64,000 nucleotides of DNA from Tetrapyrgos nigripes (Eukaryota > Basidiomycota > Agaricomycetes > Agaricales > Campanellaceae): contig JAACJM010000180.1 of assembly GCA_013368315.1 (NCBI GenBank), positions 62,001-126,000 of the forward strand, written 5' to 3'. Within the stretch, counting starts at the first letter, position 1. Every line of letters starts with the position of its first letter. The translations under genes were made by a program, and so were the position numbers. The notes beneath the pieces were generated by a model, which worked only from the letters and a program-made list of their open reading frames with translations, ran no database searches and had not been told where the DNA came from. Positions 22,059 to 32,600 of this stretch are shown here, one piece after another.

Positions 22059-23424
22059 ATGTCCTCAACTAACCGAGCCCTCGCAGGTCCACCCGGCGAC
22101 GCCTGTTTCAACAGAGGTGTCCAGCATACAGGAACTCCTGCTGGGACGACGGATTCCGACGTATGTGTCTGAGCCTCCTTCCTCAAGTGGAGCTGGTGGA
22201 GGAGAGGGAAAGAAAGGCATTCTATACCTCGCAGACGTATATGGACCGTTTTATTTGAATAATCAGTTGGTTCAGGATTATTTTGCGGAGGGCGGTGAGT
22301 ATTTATTTGAGGACTTTTTTGGTTTTGACTTTGTCCCCAACGGTCGTTGTATACATTTTCAAGTCCTTAAGCTTGTTTGCTCTATGGTACATGTACTTAA
22401 CGCAATATTCTTGACCTCGTAGGTTTCCACGTCCTGGGAATTGACTACTTTGACGGAGACCCCGTCCATAAGCACACCGAAGCAGATTTCGATAGATCGG
22501 CTTGGATAGCAAATGCGAAGAAGAGAGCAGGGGAGTGGGTTCTGAAGTGGTTTAAGGCTGTGAAGGAGTTTTTATGGTATGTGCGCATGCATGGTTCTGC
22601 TCAACTGCAGTACGGTGTTGAGCCTCTGTCATATCATCATGTACAGGTTCAGATGCGAAGTATTGTGTTGTCGGTATGTGTCCTTCACACACATGTTCGT
22701 TCACATGATGCATGCCAGTGCTCTAAGTTCATCCGTATTGGCTTCTGATACGCCTTCGCGTTTACAGGATACTGTTTCGGTGGACCACATGCACTTGGAT
22801 TCGCCAATTCAGATGAATTCGTTGCAGGTGAGGTGGTTTTTGGTGTATATATGCGTTGGAAATTTGACTTGGGATCGAAATTTCTCATTCATTGTGCATC
22901 GTCGATTTCAGCTGCTTTTGCACACCCTGCGTTCTTGAATGAGGATCATTTTCGTACTATAAAGAGTACGTCTCCTACCCCATCCGTTCAAATTTGTGAT
23001 TTTGCTCAATATCTCTTGGTACAGAGCCGTTGTTCTTGTCCTGTGCTGGTACGCATACGTGCATATATATGTGTTCCAGTGATCATGATTTCCCATTCTT
23101 TTTATTGTTCTATGCTAGAAACCGACCACACATTCCCCCTTGAATCCCGTCGTCGTGCCGAAGACATCTTGGTCGAAGTCAAGGCAAAGTATTACGTTCA
23201 GGTGTTTTCGGGCGTAAAGCACGGGTTTGCAGTGAGAGGAGATCCGGAGGTAGGGGATGAACGTGAGTGTTTAAATTTGGACATGCGTACGCTCTCCGAC
23301 ATACTCCTCATTCTGATCATACGCATTTCCAGGTTGGGCGAAAGAAGAATCAGCACGAGGTATTCTTGTTTGGTTCAATCGGTTTACGGAGGAGGCGGCG
23401 AAGGCGAAGGGAGCATTTAACTGA
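22059..23424 (+). pseudogene. dienelactone hydrolase family protein, recently frameshifted
   Basis: Eight exons can be drawn: 22059-22294, 22423-22576, 22647-22673, 22768-22827, 22912-22965, 23025-23048, 23119-23262 and 23333-23424, all with GT-AG introns. The alpha/beta-hydrolase features are present: the nucleophile Cys in GYCFGG (across exons 3/4), Asp in ETDHTFP, His in KHGFAVRGD, and the family-typical AFAHPAFLNEDH and WAKEESARGILVWF blocks. The family hydrolyses dienelactones or related lactone/ester bonds; the natural substrate here is unknown. Two small indels break it. One lies after PAGTT near 22150, where a few bases are missing so that a TGA follows. The other is an extra T in a T-run near 22571, which puts exon 2 out of phase with exon 3. 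Everything else is intact, so decay is recent or sequencing errors should be excluded. Confidence 0.8.
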
Positions 23425-24512
23425 GACTGGATATGAGAAGTAACTGTGTGTACAATAGTATTATTGGTAAGACCGCTGCTTCAGTGGTAATGGCGAAGAG
23501 TAGATTGTAAAGTTGTGTAAATGTAAAGTAAAGAAGTTTGCAAGAGGTTGAAGGGCAAAGAATCCCTCTTTGTACAGTGAATGCGTGTACTGATGGTGCT
23601 CGAGATGCAGTCATGAGTAGTTTCGGAGTAGTTTCAAATTTAAGGACTCGTTCAGAGACGCATATACCCAGGATGCAGGAGCACATAGGCGCATATATGC
23701 GCTCCATTCTGCTTGTATCACCATGAAACTCGACAAAATATTTCCTCCGGTATCTTCATTCTGTAGAACTCATGTAGACTACAGCCCTGCTCCAAGAAGA
23801 CCGAGAAAAGTCACTCTATCGAGAAATAGGGGTCAACGAAGCCATATATAGGGTCATTCCCACGACCCTGATTAATTAAAAGAAAATCGAAGAACCGTTG
23901 CCGCATGACTGCTGCCATCTATCACCATGCCATGGCTCATCCGAAAACCACGAACGTCTCACTGACTGACATTTCCCATACACAGATGGCCGTGCTGTGG
24001 AAAGACGCGGACGAAAACCCCAACAAGGGCCGAGAACCAAAGCCTAAGAAGAAGAAATCTGACTCGGCCACTGTTGCGAAGGACGCGGCTAGTTCCTCTC
24101 CGCCTCCTTCGTCGCCGGGGTTGGCTAGCAGCGATGATTGACGCTGATGCTGTTGACACGAGTCTTTGTATGCATGGTGAGTGTTCGCCATTGAGTATAT
24201 GCGCGCATATAGCTGATGTTTCGTCTCTTTTCTAGTTGCCTGAATGTTTTTATATCTTACTCTGTTGTCGCACCTAATGGACATTCGCTGGGACCCATTG
24301 TTCTCTTCTTGCGCCCTTACTCTATCTTGCATGTCACTATGCTTTCGATGATCCTTTGCATGTTACCCTACTGTACCCAAATTGTACCACTATTATCCTA
24401 CATCCTCATTTCCTGCTGTTTGATGTTTGATGTTTTCCTTTTCCTTTTTCTTTTGCTGGAATGGAGAATATGATATGTCGTAGGATTTCCAAATGCCATA
24501 TTCTTTGCGTGC
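23425..24512. other. intergenic region with one weak open frame
   Basis: Follows the dienelactone hydrolase stop. The only frame of note is 23905-24141 (+), 78 codons: it has a Lys-rich centre and a Ser/Pro-rich tail, no recognised domain, and no second copy in the window to test conservation. I do not call it a gene. The 3' part is unremarkable until unit Q begins near 24513. Confidence 0.4.
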
Positions 24513-26017
24513 TAATCGGTCGCCTTTTCTTTGTCCGTCGTTCTCAGACGTTGCTCATAGCTTGCCTCTGACGACTTTGTCCGCGTGGCTGTGCTTGGAA
24601 GGTATCCCATTCCGAAAGTGACAAATGGAAAAAGAAGCAACTCGCACTTTTTGCGCACTTTCTGTTGAAGTCATACAACGTGCTGTGCTGTGTAACATTA
24701 TCCTAGGATTCCTCTTATCTTGAAGCTCAATGATTTGCTTTGCGAGTAACACTCTTCCTGTCGCATTTGTTTTCAACCTTGGATCTTAGATTTTACTGGA
24801 ATTGATACCAAATTGATAAGGTAAGTAATGTAGTATTACGACCAAGTGCTTGTCCACTTGGTCGCGTAACAGGATCTTTTGACTGGGTTAGGTGTCCAAG
24901 TGCATTACACGTTATGTGAGATATAGGTGGCCTTTGGCCGCCTGCCAAAATTGTGAGTTCAGCACTGAGCTCTTGCTGACGCTCTCTTTTAGATCCTCTA
25001 GCGACCAAAAAAGTGTTACTGGATCCATCAGCTGGGTGTCTAGAGGGTGTTGGTATGCATTACAGACCAACGATCACAACCTTGGTGATTTATGGTCCTG
25101 GGAGTGGAATTATAAGCGAAGTAATGGGACGACAGGGAGGTTATGTGGTTTGTCGGGACGTAGCTGCGTACAGGGCCATGTGGCTCAAGAGCAGTATGCG
25201 GGGAAAAAATCCCTAAGTAACGAAAAATCAAGGAGTAAGTTGGGAGTAAGAGCCGTTATGACAATAAGCAACATTGGAGGAGGAGCCCTCCAAGGGGAGA
25301 CGAGTAGGAGGATGACAGTCTGAGCATAACAACGAAGAGGGGAACAAGGAGTAATGGTAGCGCGATCAAGAGAATTTGCATTGTTCCTGACTTTTCTTTC
25401 TTTAACCCCATTTCATTATCTTTCCAGGCTCGCCTTAGCTAACAACGTTTCTGAGTAGTTTTTCACAGATGGGAAACTGTACCATTCACTTAACTTACGC
25501 ATTGCTGACTGGCTATATGTGTCTCTACTTCACTGATATATTATCCCGTACACCTCAAGCGTTGCGAGAGGAAATAAATCAATAAGAAAACTCCCCGAAC
25601 CGAAGTAAGTTCGAGAAAAGAATCTAGTAGCTGAAAATGATTTATTGACTCTAGGGCAGACAGACCAAAGATAATTGAAACAGCGGATTCGAAAGAGATG
25701 AGGGCGAGTAGAGGCTTTCTGGGAAAGAGCTGGGAGGTTGGGATTTCAGTAGGATTCGACTTAGGCTGGGACTGCCGGGCTGGTGAAGTTGGAACTTGCT
25801 AGCTTGGTATTTTCAATGCAAGTACTAGTATTTATACAAAATGAGGCTCGAGATCTGAGTCAATAAATAGCAAGGGAACAAAAGATATTGAGGTTCGAAT
25901 GGGTAAGAGACAGACACAGAGGAGATGATAAGTATAAAAGGTGTGCTCGGAAAATAGGTATAAAACTCGTTCCAGCTGTGATACATGTATGAGTTTGATG
26001 GAGGATAGGATAAATGA
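24513..26017. repeat. segmental unit Q, copy 2 (left part)
   Basis: Matches 10937-13090 with visible substitutions and indels (roughly 10% by eye), including loss of about 620 bp relative to copy 1 near 25075. It ends at TAAATGA (26011-26017), where the Ngaro-like element begins. The continuation of Q resumes at 35943 on the other side of the element. Confidence 0.85.
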
Positions 26018-26018
26018 A

Positions 26019-26382
26019 TTGTGTTTTAAAAAGGGTTTTACAAAAATCTAATCATCGCCATGAGTTACGCCGTGAATTTCCTATTCCCTCTCTCTTATAC
26101 CCATTGCGCAGGACCCCAGGGCTGTCCATTGCTTATCCCGTTCTTGATTTTCCCTATCCGCTTCGGATTATTTCCCTACTTAATATATCGACATTTATCT
26201 CTATAGTACCTTAGATCGGTCTCCTTTCTTACTCTGTTTCATTCCCTGATTCATGTATACTTATACCCGAGAGCCACCCTTTCATTTCTCCTCATGAGTC
26301 TCTCGGGTATGTCGTTTATTTCTCCTGATCCTTTCATTTCCCCTCATGAGTCTATCAGTGGTTATCAGTAGATTTTGCATCA
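26019..26382 (+). repeat. Ngaro-like element, repeat A1
   Basis: About 364 bp starting TTGTGTTTTAAAAAGGG. Matches A2 at 35415-35780 with few differences. It runs straight into RT coding sequence, marking an internal deletion. Confidence 0.88.
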
Positions 26383-26385
26383 TTC

Positions 26386-27119
26386 AAATGCGACGTAGCG
26401 GAGACGTATCAACTATCCCCAATACACCCGCTATATCAAATGAAGCAAGTCGTGAAGATTGGATCAACCTACAACGTGGATCGCAACAATAATTTCAGAA
26501 ACAAAGGCGCTGGAGATGTAAACGGTTCGTGGATGGGTTTAGTGGCTTGGATAGCAAGATATGTGAAGGGTGTAGGTGACATATTCCCTTACGTGGATGA
26601 TAATTTCGGTTTTGAGGAGGAAACGAAGATGAGGTTATATGGAGATAGAGAGATGCTGGAGAAGCAGGTTAGATTCAAGTTGTTGCAACTATGGGACGAA
26701 CTGGGGATACCTCACAATGCCCCCAAACAGGTCTTCAGTGACATACCTACCATTATCGGTTTTGACGTTGATCCCAACGCCATGTCTATTTCCATGCCAA
26801 TCTCTTCCAAATCTGATCTTCTAGCCACTATTAACCTATTCGCAGTACCAGGCCAATGGCATTCCCTCAGAAAATTTTTGCAACTAGGCGGATGGTGCAA
26901 CTGGTCCTTCAACGTATACCCTTTACTTTGTCCCGGGCTATCCCAGGAAAGAAAGATTTGAAGGCTCCAATATGGATAAGCATGGTGATGAGTAGGGAAT
27001 TGATTTGGATGGCTAGGCACATGGAGAGCATGGAAGGAGTTCAACTTTTGGATGCAGAAGATTGAGGTGTAGAAGATGCAGATATGATTCTATTTTGTGA
27101 TGCTTGTCTGATGGGTATG
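26386..27119 (+). pseudogene. Ngaro-like reverse transcriptase (5'-truncated, frameshifted)
   Basis: Reading starts at RT motif A (CDVAETYQLSPIHP, containing the first catalytic Asp) and continues through GSTYNVDRNNNF and KGAGDV to the catalytic box FPYVDDNFGFE (about 26590). It then passes WDELGIP and GFDVDPN to GGWCNWSFNVYPLL. A frameshift at about 26950 moves the reading to the frame with APIWISMVM and ELIWMARHMES. A TGA at 27062 stands where Trp is expected, and the first RNase H residues (FCDACLMGM) follow. The reading is then cut by the solo LTR at 27120. The N-terminal third of the RT is missing. Confidence 0.82.
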
Positions 27120-27516
27120 TGTTATGATGCGAACAAGTCCTGTACTGGCCTTGACCCTCTATCTGGACCTGAGCCTGTGCATAGGCTGTAACTACCTACA
27201 CTGCACAGCCTAGCATAGCAGTACCTAGGTATATAAGATGTAGATACTTACCCATGTACCCTAGCTCGTTATTTTGTACCAATAAGACCTTAGTTTATTG
27301 TTCATTGGCACACCTCACTTAGGACAATGTATACGGCTACTCTTTGGACCCCGTATAACGTCTATTACACAGCCATCAAGCTTCACTATCTAACTACTAC
27401 CTGGACTACACTCCAACAAGCTTTCCGTCACTGCTCCTGCCCACTAGCGGCCCCACAGAAGGTCCAGTTTTTCCCACACAAGAGTACAGCAACTCGAACA
27501 TGGTCAAATCCTAACA
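27120..27516 (+). repeat. Ty1/copia-type solo LTR
   Basis: 397 bp with perfect short terminal inverted repeats TGTTA...TAACA, flanked by the 5-bp target duplication GTATG (27115-27119 and 27517-27521). Removing LTR plus one GTATG restores a continuous RNase H reading (LMGMGFWYNT). It contains a TATATAAG sequence near 27230. The copia assignment rests on the TGTTA/TAACA ends and is tentative; a Ty3 family is not excluded. No internal region remains, as after LTR-LTR recombination. Confidence 0.85.
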
Positions 27517-27915
27517 GTATGGGTTTTTGGTATAACACCAGTAACATCCATTTGGGTTTTCAGTGCAAGAATGTTGAACCAGAGAAGGGTATCTTTTATT
27601 TCGAGGCTCTATCCATCCTGTCGGCTCTGTCGTTCGCCATCAAATCATCAAATCCTCTGCCATCATGCATCATCATCTTTACGGACAACTCTAACACAGT
27701 AGACATGTTCAATTCACTCAAAGTGTCTCTGTCATACAACCCCATTCTGATCACTGCTGTCAACCTCCTCCTCCATCACAAATCCCAGTTATGAGTACTC
27801 CACATACCTGGAGAGAAGAATGAGATTGCTGACGCTCTATTGAGATTCAAGAATGCCGAAGTATATGACAAGATCCCAGATATCATCATCACTCCTTTTC
27901 AACCCCTTGACTGAT
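27517..27915 (+). pseudogene. Ngaro-like RNase H domain (3' part)
   Basis: Continues the RNase H interrupted by the solo LTR: GFWYNTSNIHLGF, then EKGIFYFEALSILSAL (Glu-containing helix), IIFTDNSNTVDMFN (catalytic Asp) and, after a TGA at about 27792 where Arg would be read, HIPGEKNEIADALLRF (the terminal Asp motif). The acidic residues of the catalytic set are present, but the stop and the LTR insertion make it non-functional. Confidence 0.8.
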
Positions 27916-27994
27916 GCTGGGGGCAGATCTAAAATGAGTACAGCCACTCCCGAGCCCAGGCAACGCAAAGTGAAAACACGCGAAACCTGGACTC

Positions 27995-28921
27995 ACGATT
28001 GCCTCGTTTGAGAGAGAGCGATCGCTCTGGGGTATTCAATTGATCCCAGCTCCAAATTCTCATATTCAACAGCCACCAAATCATACATCCAGTTCTGCCA
28101 AAATCATGGTTTCAACATTGAACCCACCGAAGATACCTTTAGCCTGTACATCACTTACATGTGTCACTTCATTAAACCACCTTCTGTTTCAACCTATCTC
28201 TCCAGGATATGTGATCAACTTGAGGCACATTACCCAAATATTTGTCAAGTTCATATGAGCAAATTAGTCAGGAGGACATTGAAGGGGTGCAAAAAGAGAC
28301 ACATGTATGAGAGGCAACAGAAGCGTGCATTGGGAAGAGAAGAACTGTCAGAGGTGTTTAATGATTTGAAGGATTCCAATGACCTTGATGATATGTTATT
28401 CCTGGTGATACTTTTTGTGGGTTTTTTTGGCCATGATGAGGTTAGGAGAGTTGGTCTGGCCAGACACAGTGAGGCACCATGAGTTGCGGAAGGTAGTTAT
28501 GTGTTCATCCTTGAAAATTGACGATGAGCACCATGAATTCCTCCTACCCACGCACAAATCTGATAAACAGTTCGATGGAAACAAGATTGTTTTACAAGCC
28601 ACAGAAGGAAACAACTGTGCAGTGAAGATAACAAGAGGATACTTACAACATTGTGATTCCCTATATCCTGCTCATCCGAATCTCTTCACTCATAAAGACA
28701 GCTCCATCCCCACCAGACAATGGTTCATCCAGTGTCTTCATCACTATTTCCCTAACATGTCTGGTCACTCCTTACGTTCTGGGGGTGCCACTCATTGCAC
28801 ATCACTCAGTGGTTACTCTTGGGAAGTCATCCAAACCATTGGCCGTTGGACTTCTGAAGCTTTCTGTCTTTACATTTGGAAACACCCATTATTCTTCTCA
28901 ACCTTACTTATGAAGAAGTGA
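27995..28921 (+). pseudogene. Ngaro-like tyrosine recombinase
   Basis: The N-terminal SAM-like part runs from about 28020 (SYSTATKSYIQFC, ...YLSRICDQLEAHYPN). The catalytic part contains Arg in MRLGELVWP, His-x-x-Arg in GHSLRSGGATH, then IGRW and the nucleophilic Tyr in YIWKHP. The R-H-R-Y set is therefore conserved. There is one frameshift at about 28420 (the run of T/G before GHDEV), joining the 28159-28430 frame to the 28415-28921 frame. This enzyme would integrate the circular cDNA. Confidence 0.85.
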
Positions 28922-29002
28922 ACAACTCCACTTGGCTCTGGCTAACATTGTCCCTCACCTCTCCTTGCTCTCAAGACTCCCTAACATTCCATAGGCTTCT
29001 TA

Positions 29003-29073
29003 GCGTTGCCGAGCCATCATTTTCGTCGAAATATACCCAGGGGAGTCACTGTCTCAGGACTCCCCATGATTTG
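29003..29073 (+). repeat. Ngaro-like element, repeat B1 (left part)
   Basis: Begins GCGTTGCCGAGCCATC. Matches B2 at 35818. The Ty3 element inserted after ATTTG (29069-29073) splits B1; the rest is 35357-35414. Confidence 0.85.
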
Positions 29074-29238
29074 TGTAAGGACGCCCTCACATCCTTATCA
29101 CGTGGCCATGGTGTACGAGTACTTAGAGTCCTGATATTGATCAGTTCTGGACTTCTTCTTTTCCTCTGGTTCTTATACGACGTGTGCCTGTTCATTCATG
29201 TGACTTGTGAGTGTTCTCGCCTATAAGGTGAGTTTCCA
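29074..29238 (+). repeat. 5' LTR of nested Ty3 element
   Basis: 165 bp, TGTAAGGACG...GAGTTTCCA. About 41 bp shorter than the 3' LTR through one internal deletion (after GACTTCTTCTT). Immediately downstream lies C followed by a run of T and GAACAG. Confidence 0.93.
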
Positions 29239-29669
29239 CTTTTTTTTTGAACAGTAATTGTGCATGTCACGAGATGCCATGCATGTTAATAATGCCCAAG
29301 GCGTTTGGTCTGGTAACCAGGCCAAGTGAATTCTCAGGTATGCTGCTGTACTCTTTCCATCAGAATTGCCCAAGGCGTTCCTGAGGAAACTTCTGCAAAA
29401 GAGTTCTCACACCCACGCTGGCCTTGTGTTCCTGTCTTTTCATCTGTGCATCTCGCTCTTCCTTGTTTTCCCTCCAAGACGTTGCAAGAGACGTCCTGTG
29501 TACTTGTTCTTGGTTTTCATCATGCTGAAAGACGCACTTGTTGTTCTTCATTGTTCTTTCGTGGTCTCACAGTGCTGAAAGACGCACCACCCTTCAGTGT
29601 TCTCCATTTTATTTGTGTCCTCCTTGTACCTCACTTCCAGTGTCTCACTGTCATTCTTCAGTGCTGACT

Positions 29670-32600
29670 ATGCCACCCAGATTAACAAAGAACTCTCTTC
29701 ACGCCATTCTGATTATTCCTCGCCCAAACAGTCCTGCCTGCAGATCTCCATCACCTCCATACACCTCTCCATCATCTCCATACTCCCAGCCCCCTTCTCC
29801 ACCCTCCAGTGAATCTCTTTCCTCCAATGACTCTTGCATCATGAGTGATCCCACCTCTTCCACCACCTGCATCTACAGCGCAGGCCAAACCAAACTGCCT
29901 GTTGTTAATGCTGAACAGCTCTCTCCTCACAAATACTCCTGACTCCTGGGTATGTTTGATGAATACTTCTGTCATAAGAACATAGTCGCTGTGGATGCCG
30001 AGGGTAATATAGACAAGGCAGGTCGTCATACCATGTGGACTATGATCATGGCTTCCTTCTGAGCTGGTACCTCTCTGGATTATTTCAGAGGTCACTGCAC
30101 CAGGTTACTTGCCATGATGGATGATGAGTTTGGCTCTGCCATCATCAAGCACATCATCGGTGACGAATTTGACCAGCAGATCTACGAGAAAATGATCACC
30201 CTGAACCAAGGCAATTCCCGCTTCCCTGTCTACACCAGCTCCCTCCTCACTTACAACTCCCTCATTCCCTCATCGAACCCAAACTGACTTGACCCTAATC
30301 AGATGCTGGCACAGATTATATGTGGTCTGAACCCTGACTTTAAAAACTTCATCTGTTCCAAGGCTGTCGCCTTTGTATTACCTCCCTCCCCTGCAGCAGC
30401 AGAAGGCGAGGAACCATATGACATGCTCCAGGAATGGATCGAAGTTGTTGAGAGCCATTGGAACCACTTTTGGCATTACGAGAAACCAAAACTTGACCGC
30501 CTCAGTCAACTGGACTCTCTCCAAGCCAGGGTCACTGGTTGGGAAAACAAACGACCATCTACTTCCTCACACTACAATAACGCACATCCCAAGTCCCGTC
30601 TGTTCAATAACTCCACCAACAACACTTCTTCCAGATCTTCCTCCACCACTTTGTCTTCCACTTCCACTCCCCCCAAGATTGACAAGATCCAGGAGGACAC
30701 TGTCCAGCTCAAGATCTACAATGAGCACCAAATTTGCAACTGCTGCAGACTCTGGTTCAGACCTGCAGGTCATGATACCAGAGACTGCAAGAACTCAGCT
30801 GCGTTGGACATTCCCTACCCATCTGGTGGCCTGACGAACGATCATGTTAAGGCAGCCAAGATGATATCTTTTAAATCCAGTAACCACCCAGTCGAAATGG
30901 GTGTCGTGTTGAAGTATGTCATCATGATGCTCAAACTGAAGCCTGCAGCAGCAGTCATCCCAGTCGCTGAGGAAGCTCCCGTCTCAGATGTTACCCCCTT
31001 TCTAGAGGCGCTTGCAACCGAATCTTCTTCGACAAACATTGCGGCCGTGTTGGGTAACGTTCCCATCGTTCATTCCGCTTCTGGAGCCCAAGTCTTTTCT
31101 CGTACTCAAGGGAATCCATCCTCTCACCATTTCACTGCGGCCATCTTCCCATCTGTAGAGGATGAGTCAGATATGGATGATGAAGACTGGCAGCGCCTGT
31201 TCCTGAACATTCTGACACAGGTCAAAGTCAAGTTGAAGCCTAGGGTCTCTGTTCCTCAAACGGTATGTGCTGTGTCTTCTTGTTCTTCATCTTCCCCAAT
31301 GTCTTCCCCGTCTTCCCCTCCCATTTCTTCTCCCACTTGTTTCTGGCCTGCCCTACTTGAGGGCCCCAATGTTTCGGAACCCCTTCGTCTCCCATTACTG
31401 TTGGATGATGGCTCATCTTATGTCCTCATTAGGCTTAGTTTGGTCAAGTTGCTTGGACTGAAGCAATACCGACTTTACAAACCAAAGACCATATCCGTTG
31501 CGACACATTCCGACTCTGCACCCACAACAACCACACTTACGCATTATGTCAAATTGACCCTCTCTGATCCCTCTCTTGCATGGACCTCCCGTACTGTACA
31601 CACCATTGTAGCACCCTCCATTTGCGCACCTATGATACTTGGCAAACTGTTTCTTATTCATAATGATTTTTTCACCGACCATAGGGCCGGTTCATGTATA
31701 CAAAAACACTCTGGTTTTGATTTACTTAATCCTTCTGTACCAACATCTTCTGTACCTAAACCTTGTATCTCTCCAAAGCAGCGTCGTCTGGATGTCTGCT
31801 CTGCCGTCTACACCTTAATGTCATCCGTGAATTGAAAGAGTTCCATGAACGTAACCCTTGTCTTCGCATTTCTGAGAATATTACTCCCTTCAATGTTGCC
31901 GCTGCATTACGAAGGCAGATCGAGCACCTTGAAGTTATACAAAATTACACAGAGCGTGCACAACGTCTAAAGGACAAATACGCTGCCATGTTCGATCCTA
32001 TTCCTCATGTGGATGAACTGCCAACAGACATCACTTGCTCCATCAAACTCAAGAATGCGCACTCATATCCCTCCCCTAAGAAGTATTGTGAAGCATGGAG
32101 TATTTTGGTACAAAAACACATCGAGATGGGGCGTATCTGTCCGTTGTCATCACCATTTCATCCCCGGCCTTTCTGATCCCAAAGCCACGTTGGGTAAACA
32201 ATTACCGTGTCTTAAATGGAAACACCGTACCTGACCGCCATCCTCTACCTCGAATCGAAGAGATCCTCTCTGACTGGGCCAAAGGAAAAATCTGGGGTAA
32301 AATTGACATGACCGATTCCTTCTTCCAAACCCGGCTTGACAAAGCTTGCATTCCTTTGACAGCAGTAAACACACCTCTTGGATTATACGAATGGATAGTT
32401 ATGCTGATGGGAATCCGTAATGCCCCAGCTATCCATCAATGTCGTGTCTCGACTGCCCTACGTAAATACATTGGTAAATTCTGCCATGTGTACCTTGACG
32501 ATATTGTCATCTGGTCCAAAAATGATGAGGGACATGAACAACACATCTCCCTGATTCTTGAGGCTCTCGCAAACAATAAACTCTTTTGTAACCCCAAGAA

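Noticed and set aside
23905..24141. 78-codon frame with a Lys-rich centre, considered as an HMG-box-like or small basic protein
   Set aside because: No domain match that I can defend, and no homologous copy in the window for comparison.
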